From NCBI GenBank assembly GCA_024274995.1, contig JAJSAA010000111.1:1-9459 (forward strand): a DNA stretch of 9,459 nt, read 5' to 3'. Source of the DNA: Deltaproteobacteria bacterium. GTDB lineage: Bacteria; Desulfobacterota; Desulfobulbia; Desulfobulbales; VMSU01. How positions within the stretch are numbered: position 1 is the first letter of the stretch; every line of letters starts with the position of its first letter. This document shows, one piece after another, positions 5,768-9,459 of the stretch. Made by a program: the position numbers and the translations under genes. Below the pieces are notes generated by a model that was not told where the DNA came from, did not search any database, and was given only the letters and a program-made list of their open reading frames with translations.

Positions 5768-7063
5768 TCACTTCTCAAAGGGGTTTTTAAGCATGATAGT
5801 CTGCTCACGGCCGGGGCCGACGGAGACAATATTGACCGGGGTCTCGGTAATCTCTTCAATCCGCTTTATATAATCACGGGCCTTGGCCGGTAATTCGTCC
5901 ACACTTACCACCTGGTCAATCTCTTCCGCCCACCCCTGGGCCTCCTCGTACACCGGCCGCAACCGGGCAGTCTGGCGGATATTTCCTGGCATAGCGAACA
6001 ATTCCTCATCACCATCACGGTAAGAGGTGGCGATTTTTAATGTTTTCTGACCGCTCAGAACATCCAGCTTGGTAAGGGCCAGGCCGGTAATCCCATTCAG
6101 GCGCACTGCGTCTCGCGCCACAACCCCGTCCAGCCAGCCGCAGCGCCGCTTGCGGCCCGTGGTGGCCCCGAACTCACCGCCCTTCTTCTGAATTGCCTCA
6201 CCGGTATCATCAAAAAGTTCGGTGGGGAAAGGCCCCTCGCCCACCCGGGTGGTATAGGCCTTGAGAATACCAACTACCGCATCAATATAGACCGGACCGA
6301 TACCAGAACCGATACAGGCACCGCCGGAAACCGTATTAGAGGAGGTCACAAAGGGGTAGGTACCATGATCAATATCGAGTTGAGTGCCCTGCGCCCCTTC
6401 AAAAAGGATATTTTTACCGGCCCGGCGGCCCCTATCGAGTTCTACTGAGACATTCTTTATAAAGGGAATCAGTTTCTCAGCATACCCCATGAACTGGCTG
6501 TATATCTCATCAAATGACAGGGGGCCGGGGCCGCCGTTGGCAAGGATCAGATTCTTTTCGCGAATATTATCCCGCAATTTATCCTTGAACAACTCCTCAT
6601 CGCGCAATTCGCCGACCTTGATCCCCTTGCGTAAGATTTTATCACCATAACAGGGGCCAATACCCCGGCCGGTGGTGCCAATTTTCTTGCCCTCTTCCAT
6701 CTGGGCCTCACTGCTTAAATCGAGCTGCTTATGGTAGGGCATGATTAAATGGGTATTTTCGCTTATACTCAACCGCTCCGGACTGACAGTAAGACCTCTG
6801 CCGGCCAGTTCCGCCATCTCATCCAGGAGAACAACGGGATCAAGCACCACGCCATTACCAATGAAACATTTTTTGTCTTTATTGAGGATACCGGAAGGAA
6901 TCAGGTGAAAGATAAATTTTTTACCATCCACAACCAGGGTATGGCCCGCATTATTACCACCCTGAAAGCGCACTACGTAATCAGCATAACCAGTTAACAG
7001 ATCAACGATCTTGCCCTTACCTTCATCACCCCACTGGGTGCCCACAACCACGACATTTGCCAT
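5768..7063 (-). CDS. purA: Adenylosuccinate synthetase
   Basis: This 431-residue protein is full length. It joins IMP and aspartate using GTP to form adenylosuccinate, the first committed step to AMP. The N-terminal GTQWGDEGKGKIVD is the GTP-binding signature with the catalytic Asp. NNAGHTL carries the catalytic His. GTTGRGIGP, GTQLDIDHGTYPFVTSSN and TTGRKRRCGW are IMP- and substrate-binding blocks, and LTKLDVLSG binds the guanine base. AGAGG lies about 9 bases before the ATG. It is transcribed alone from a near-consensus promoter through a leader of about 130 bases, and is convergent with the lipoprotein operon. Nothing is missing. Confidence 0.98.
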   Translation of the reverse strand: MANVVVVGTQWGDEGKGKIVDLLTGYADYVVRFQGGNNAGHTLVVDGKKFIFHLIPSGILNKDKKCFIGNGVVLDPVVLLDEMAELAGRGLTVSPERLSISENTHLIMPYHKQLDLSSEAQMEEGKKIGTTGRGIGPCYGDKILRKGIKVGELRDEELFKDKLRDNIREKNLILANGGPGPLSFDEIYSQFMGYAEKLIPFIKNVSVELDRGRRAGKNILFEGAQGTQLDIDHGTYPFVTSSNTVSGGACIGSGIGPVYIDAVVGILKAYTTRVGEGPFPTELFDDTGEAIQKKGGEFGATTGRKRRCGWLDGVVARDAVRLNGITGLALTKLDVLSGQKTLKIATSYRDGDEELFAMPGNIRQTARLRPVYEEAQGWAEEIDQVVSVDELPAKARDYIKRIEEITETPVNIVSVGPGREQTIMLKNPFEK

Positions 7064-7192
7064 TATACCAGCCTCTTAAATAGATAATAATAAACCGCCT
7101 CTAATAAACGGTTTGCGGCTTGCCCCATATTCCGGCAGGGGCGGCAAGCCCCGATGCGGACAATTACTGCCCGGATAAACAAGCTAATTGCG
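7064..7192 (-). other. Structured 5' leader of purA
   Basis: From the expected start near 7192 the leader contains two stems on the minus strand. GGCTTGCC with GGCAAGCC is an 8-bp stem with a large GC-rich loop (about 7116-7149). AAACCG with CGGTTT is a 6-bp stem with an 11-base loop (about 7092-7113), close to the ribosome site. No T-run follows, so it is not a simple attenuator. The purine riboswitch core was not seen. Confidence 0.4.
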
Positions 7193-7198
7193 GCGCCT

Positions 7199-7227
7199 AT
7201 AATAGCCAAGGCCCAGTTAAATGTCAA
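7199..7227 (-). promoter_or_regulatory. Sigma-70 promoter for purA
   Basis: On the minus strand TTGACA (7227-7222), the exact -35 consensus, is separated by 17 bases from TATTAT (7204-7199), which matches -10 at 5 of 6. This is the best sigma-70 match in the window. It lies inside the 64-codon open frame that ends at the purA start, which argues that this frame is not a gene. Confidence 0.75.
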
Positions 7228-7240
7228 ATTGTTAAGCAGC

Positions 7241-7269
7241 TTGACAGAAATGGCCAAATGGCGTAATTT
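7241..7269 (+). promoter_or_regulatory. Candidate promoter for tatB-tatC
   Basis: TTGACA (7241-7246) is an exact -35. TAATTT follows after 17 bases but matches the -10 consensus at only 3 of 6. The -35 is 13 bases from the divergent purA -35, so the two promoters stand back to back as TGTCAA...TTGACA. Confidence 0.45.
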
Positions 7270-7300
7270 CAGAGTTGCCCAGAGTTACCTTTTTTAAAAC

Positions 7301-7312
7301 TCCAGATCTGGA
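7301..7312. promoter_or_regulatory. 12-bp perfect palindrome just before tatB
   Basis: TCCAGATCTGGA is a perfect palindrome covering the weak ribosome site of tatB. Its 10-bp core CCAGATCTGG is repeated at 7393-7402 inside tatB. A DNA-binding site is possible, and chance is also possible. Confidence 0.3.
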
Positions 7313-7317
7313 ATATT

Positions 7318-7833
7318 ATGTTTGGCATTGGTTTACCCGAATTAATTTTAATTATGGTGGTCGCCCTTATCGTTGTGGGGCCGGACAAGCTTCCAGATCT
7401 GGCCAAGACCCTGGCCCGACAGATAGTGGAATTAAAAAGGGCCGCCAACTCCCTGAAAGACAGCCTGAGCGAGGATGATGATCTTAAGCCCTGGGAGAAA
7501 AACCCCCTTGAGCTCGGCCAGATCGAACATACTCCGCCCGTCAGAGACAAAACCGGGCCGGAGAATTTGGTTCAAGACGAAACCACTGATCAAGAAGAGA
7601 ACAGCGTCAAAGATGAGGCGGAGTTTAAGGAAAAACCCGAACCGTCAATAGTTGATGAAAGCGCAGCGGATACAAACACGGATAAACCCCGTATAGATGA
7701 TAATTCAGATACTAAGGAAACCGGAGAAACACCTGCAACAGCTGAAGCGTCAGAACCAACGGCAGAGAACAAGCCCCATAACGATGAGGAAAATAAAATA
7801 AAGGCCGTTAAAGCAGATAAGATTGATGAATGA
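7318..7833 (+). CDS. tatB: Sec-independent translocase subunit TatB
   Basis: This 171-residue protein starts MFGIGLPELILIMVVALIVVGPDKLPDLAK: a short N-terminal membrane helix, the GP hinge and an amphipathic helix to about residue 50. Glu at position 8 and the MFxIGxxEL start favour TatB over TatA. With TatC it forms the receptor that binds twin-arginine signal peptides of folded exported proteins. Residues from about 60 to the end are acidic and low in complexity (Asp, Glu, Thr, Lys, Pro), predicted to be disordered, and this tail is long. Its stop overlaps the tatC start by 8 bases, which implies coupled translation. The ribosome site is weak (GGA, within a palindrome). No separate tatA is in the window. 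Confidence 0.9.
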   Translation: MFGIGLPELILIMVVALIVVGPDKLPDLAKTLARQIVELKRAANSLKDSLSEDDDLKPWEKNPLELGQIEHTPPVRDKTGPENLVQDETTDQEENSVKDEAEFKEKPEPSIVDESAADTNTDKPRIDDNSDTKETGETPATAEASEPTAENKPHNDEENKIKAVKADKIDE

Positions 7834-8572
7834 GGTCAATGATTATTTCCTCAAGCACCTGAAGGAGTTGCGCTCGCGGCTTATTATCTCCTTTCTCAGT
7901 GCTACCCTGTTCAGCACCGCCGCCTATTTTTTTATCCAGCCCCTGTCCCGCCAACTGGTCGCCCCCCTCTTCCGAGCCGACCCCAAACTGGCAACCCTGG
8001 TCTACACCAACCTAACCGAGGCCCTGTTCAGTTATATCAAGCTCTCAATTTTGGTGGGGATAGCCGCAGCCTCGCCGATCATAGTATACGAGGCCTGGAT
8101 GTTTGTCTCTCCCGGACTCCGCCGCCGTGAGAAAAGGCAAGTATTCCTGGTGGTATTCCTGGCCAGCGCCCTCTTTACCTGCGGTGTCCTTTTTTCCTAC
8201 TTTATTGTCCTGCCTGAGATGTTATCATTTTTTATGGGCTTTGCCCGCCAGAACCTGCGGCCCCTGCCCCGTTTCGGCCTCTACCTGACCTTCGTGGCCC
8301 GCAACGCCCTGGCCTTTGGCCTGGCCTTTGAGGTTCCCTTTCTCATGGCCGCGGCCGCTAAAATCGGCCTGGTGGACAGCAGGTATTTCCGCAAACACCG
8401 TCTCTATGCCTACATCGCCATGATGGGGCTGGCCATAATGCTGACTGCCGGTGACATGTTTTCCGCCCTCCTCCTCACCGTCCCTCTCGGCCTGCTCTAC
8501 GAAACAGGCATCTGGATCGGCGCCCTGTTAGGCAAAAAGAAATCAGCGAGTGAACTTCAGAAGGTGGACTAA
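7826..8572 (+). CDS. tatC: Sec-independent translocase subunit TatC
   Basis: This 248-residue inner-membrane protein with six likely membrane helices has the family motifs: HLKELRSR at the N-terminus, AWMFVSPGLRRREKR in the first cytoplasmic loop (F93 and E102 match E. coli F94 and E103, which bind the twin-arginine signal), YFIVLP, AFGLAFEVP (E169 matches E170) and LTAGDMFS (D210 matches D211). The usual TPPD is TAGD here, so the aspartate is kept but both prolines are lost. The ATG at 7826 is preferred over TTG three bases earlier. The gene overlaps tatB by 8 bases. Its TAA stop directly abuts a palindromic element and forms one copy of the flanking TAA repeat. Confidence 0.95.
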   Translation: MNEVNDYFLKHLKELRSRLIISFLSATLFSTAAYFFIQPLSRQLVAPLFRADPKLATLVYTNLTEALFSYIKLSILVGIAAASPIIVYEAWMFVSPGLRRREKRQVFLVVFLASALFTCGVLFSYFIVLPEMLSFFMGFARQNLRPLPRFGLYLTFVARNALAFGLAFEVPFLMAAAAKIGLVDSRYFRKHRLYAYIAMMGLAIMLTAGDMFSALLLTVPLGLLYETGIWIGALLGKKKSASELQKVD

Positions 8573-8730
8573 GGACTTGTGACGAAATAAACTTTACAAG
8601 ATCGCGTAGGATTTTTTATCATAATCAAGGCGTACAAACGGGCGCATAGTTGAACTATGTAACCGTTTGTGCAACACAGAGTATGACAAAAAAGACAAGC
8701 AAGATGTAAAGGTTATTGAGAAACAAGTCC
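8573..8730. repeat. 158-bp imperfect palindrome, MITE-like or bidirectional terminator
   Basis: The ends are GGACTTGT (8573-8580) and ACAAGTCC (8723-8730), perfect inverted repeats. They are flanked by TAA on both sides (8570-8572 and 8731-8733). Matching blocks run inward at symmetric positions: AATAAaCTTTACA, TTTTTTaTCATA, ACAAACGG (8634-8641) with CCGTTTGT (8663-8670), and CATAGT/ACTATG around a TGA loop at 8651-8653. Roughly 70% of the arms pair. There is no coding frame. The shape and flanks fit a non-autonomous miniature transposon with a 3-bp target duplication. Lying between convergent genes, it may also end transcription from both sides. Confidence 0.7.
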
Positions 8731-8743
8731 TAAGAACCGGGAT

Positions 8744-9459
8744 TTATTTATCAGCCATCCGCAGCAGAGCCCAGGATAAATCGTCATCCGTCCCCTGGTA
8801 ATTTTCATCCCGGCGGCGGGCGGCGAGATGATCAATAATCTCATTGGCCAGAACCTTGCCTAACTGCACCCCTTCCTGGTCAAAGGAATTAATATTCCAG
8901 ATAAAACCCTGCATGACAATTTTAGTTTCATAAACCGCCATCAGCGCCCCCATAGTATAAGGAGTTAAGCGGTCAGCGAGAAGAATGCAGTTGGGACGGT
9001 TACCGGCAAAACGCCGATTAGGATTCGCGTTATCACGGCCGGCAGCCATGGCAAGTGACTGGGCCAGGAGATTGGCCAGCAGCTTCTCCTGGGAGGTAGT
9101 GCCCTGAATCTCCAAATCCTCCCCGTATTGACTCTGCCGAAAACCAATAAACTCCACCGGCACAATGGTCGTCCCCTGATGGAGAAGCTGATAAAAGGCG
9201 TGCTGGCCGTTGGTACCCGGCTCACCCCAGACGACGGGGCCGCTCTGCCAGGCCAGGGGTTGACCGGAGCGGTCAATGGATTTCCCGTTACTCTCCATAT
9301 CACATTGCTGCAGATGAGCGGTAAAGCGAATCAAGGCCTGGCTGTAAGGCAGAACCGCCAGGGTATCACAGCCCAAAAAATTATGATTCCAGATCCCGAG
9401 CAGGGCCATGAGCAGGGGGATATTGCGCCGAATATCCGGCTCCTCAGCCGCCTGATCAA
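8744..9459 (-). CDS. pgi: Glucose-6-phosphate isomerase, C-terminal part (5' end outside window)
   Basis: The minus-strand frame is open to the right window edge (DQAAEEPDIRRNIPLL precedes ALLGIWN), so the internal ATG at 9409 is not the start. About 238 C-terminal residues are visible of a family usually near 530-550. The enzyme interconverts glucose-6-phosphate and fructose-6-phosphate in glycolysis and gluconeogenesis. GPVVWGEPGTNGQHAFYQLLHQG carries the catalytic Glu and a conserved His. INSFDQEGVQLGK matches the C-terminal PGI signature with the catalytic Lys. The protein ends LRMADK with TAA. It is convergent with tatC, with a palindromic repeat between them. Confidence 0.97.
   Translation of the reverse strand, partial: DQAAEEPDIRRNIPLLMALLGIWNHNFLGCDTLAVLPYSQALIRFTAHLQQCDMESNGKSIDRSGQPLAWQSGPVVWGEPGTNGQHAFYQLLHQGTTIVPVEFIGFRQSQYGEDLEIQGTTSQEKLLANLLAQSLAMAAGRDNANPNRRFAGNRPNCILLADRLTPYTMGALMAVYETKIVMQGFIWNINSFDQEGVQLGKVLANEIIDHLAARRRDENYQGTDDDLSWALLRMADK

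Noticed and set aside
7063..7257. 64-codon minus-strand frame ending at the purA start, with a hydrophobic stretch
   Set aside because: It starts with TTG and has no ribosome site. The strong purA promoter lies inside it, so most transcripts would begin within the frame.
8658..8668. TGTAACCGTTT shared between the 3041 inverted repeat and the palindrome after tatC
   Set aside because: An 11-base match is expected several times by chance in a window of this size, and the flanks differ, so kinship of the two elements is not supported.

Overview
The window looks like a chromosomal stretch from a Gram-negative, deltaproteobacterial-type bacterium (Desulfobacterota, possibly Desulfobulbales-like). 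The grounds are family-level resemblance of GalT, DksA, DnaJ, MoaC and PurA, lipoproteins that imply an outer membrane, a TatB/TatC pair, a sigma-54-type promoter and moderate GC. The taxonomy is inference, as no search was possible.

Layout. Positions 1-2936 hold a minus-strand block read from right to left: rpoZ (omega), dnaJ, moaC, dksA and the start of galT. rpoZ-dnaJ-moaC are packed within a few bases and probably form an operon. dksA and galT follow after gaps of 117 and 90 bases. A 471-base divergent region (2937-3407) holds a likely rpoZ promoter, an 11-bp inverted repeat, a terminator-like hairpin and a well-matched sigma-54 promoter facing right. Four plus-strand envelope genes follow (3408-5740): a 65-residue lipoprotein with a TTG start, a secreted FlgO-like protein, a FlgO-like lipoprotein and a lipoprotein of LpoB/CsgG-like appearance. 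purA faces them on the minus strand. It is driven by a near-consensus sigma-70 promoter set back to back with a promoter for tatB-tatC on the plus strand. A 158-bp imperfect palindrome flanked by TAA direct repeats separates tatC from the convergent pgi (partial at the window edge).

Themes. The left block combines transcription control (omega, DksA), protein folding (DnaJ) and molybdenum cofactor synthesis (MoaC). MoaC fits with TatBC, because Tat commonly exports folded molybdoenzymes. galT and pgi serve sugar-phosphate metabolism and purA serves purine synthesis. The four-gene lipoprotein cluster is the least explained part and looks like one envelope assembly under its own sigma-54 control.

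Most notable points: (1) dnaJ carries an in-frame amber codon at codon 295 followed by 75 well-conserved codons; (2) a MITE-like palindrome sits exactly at the tatC stop codon, with a possible 3-bp target duplication; (3) a sigma-54 promoter with an upstream inverted repeat in a position typical for an enhancer lies before the FlgO-like cluster.
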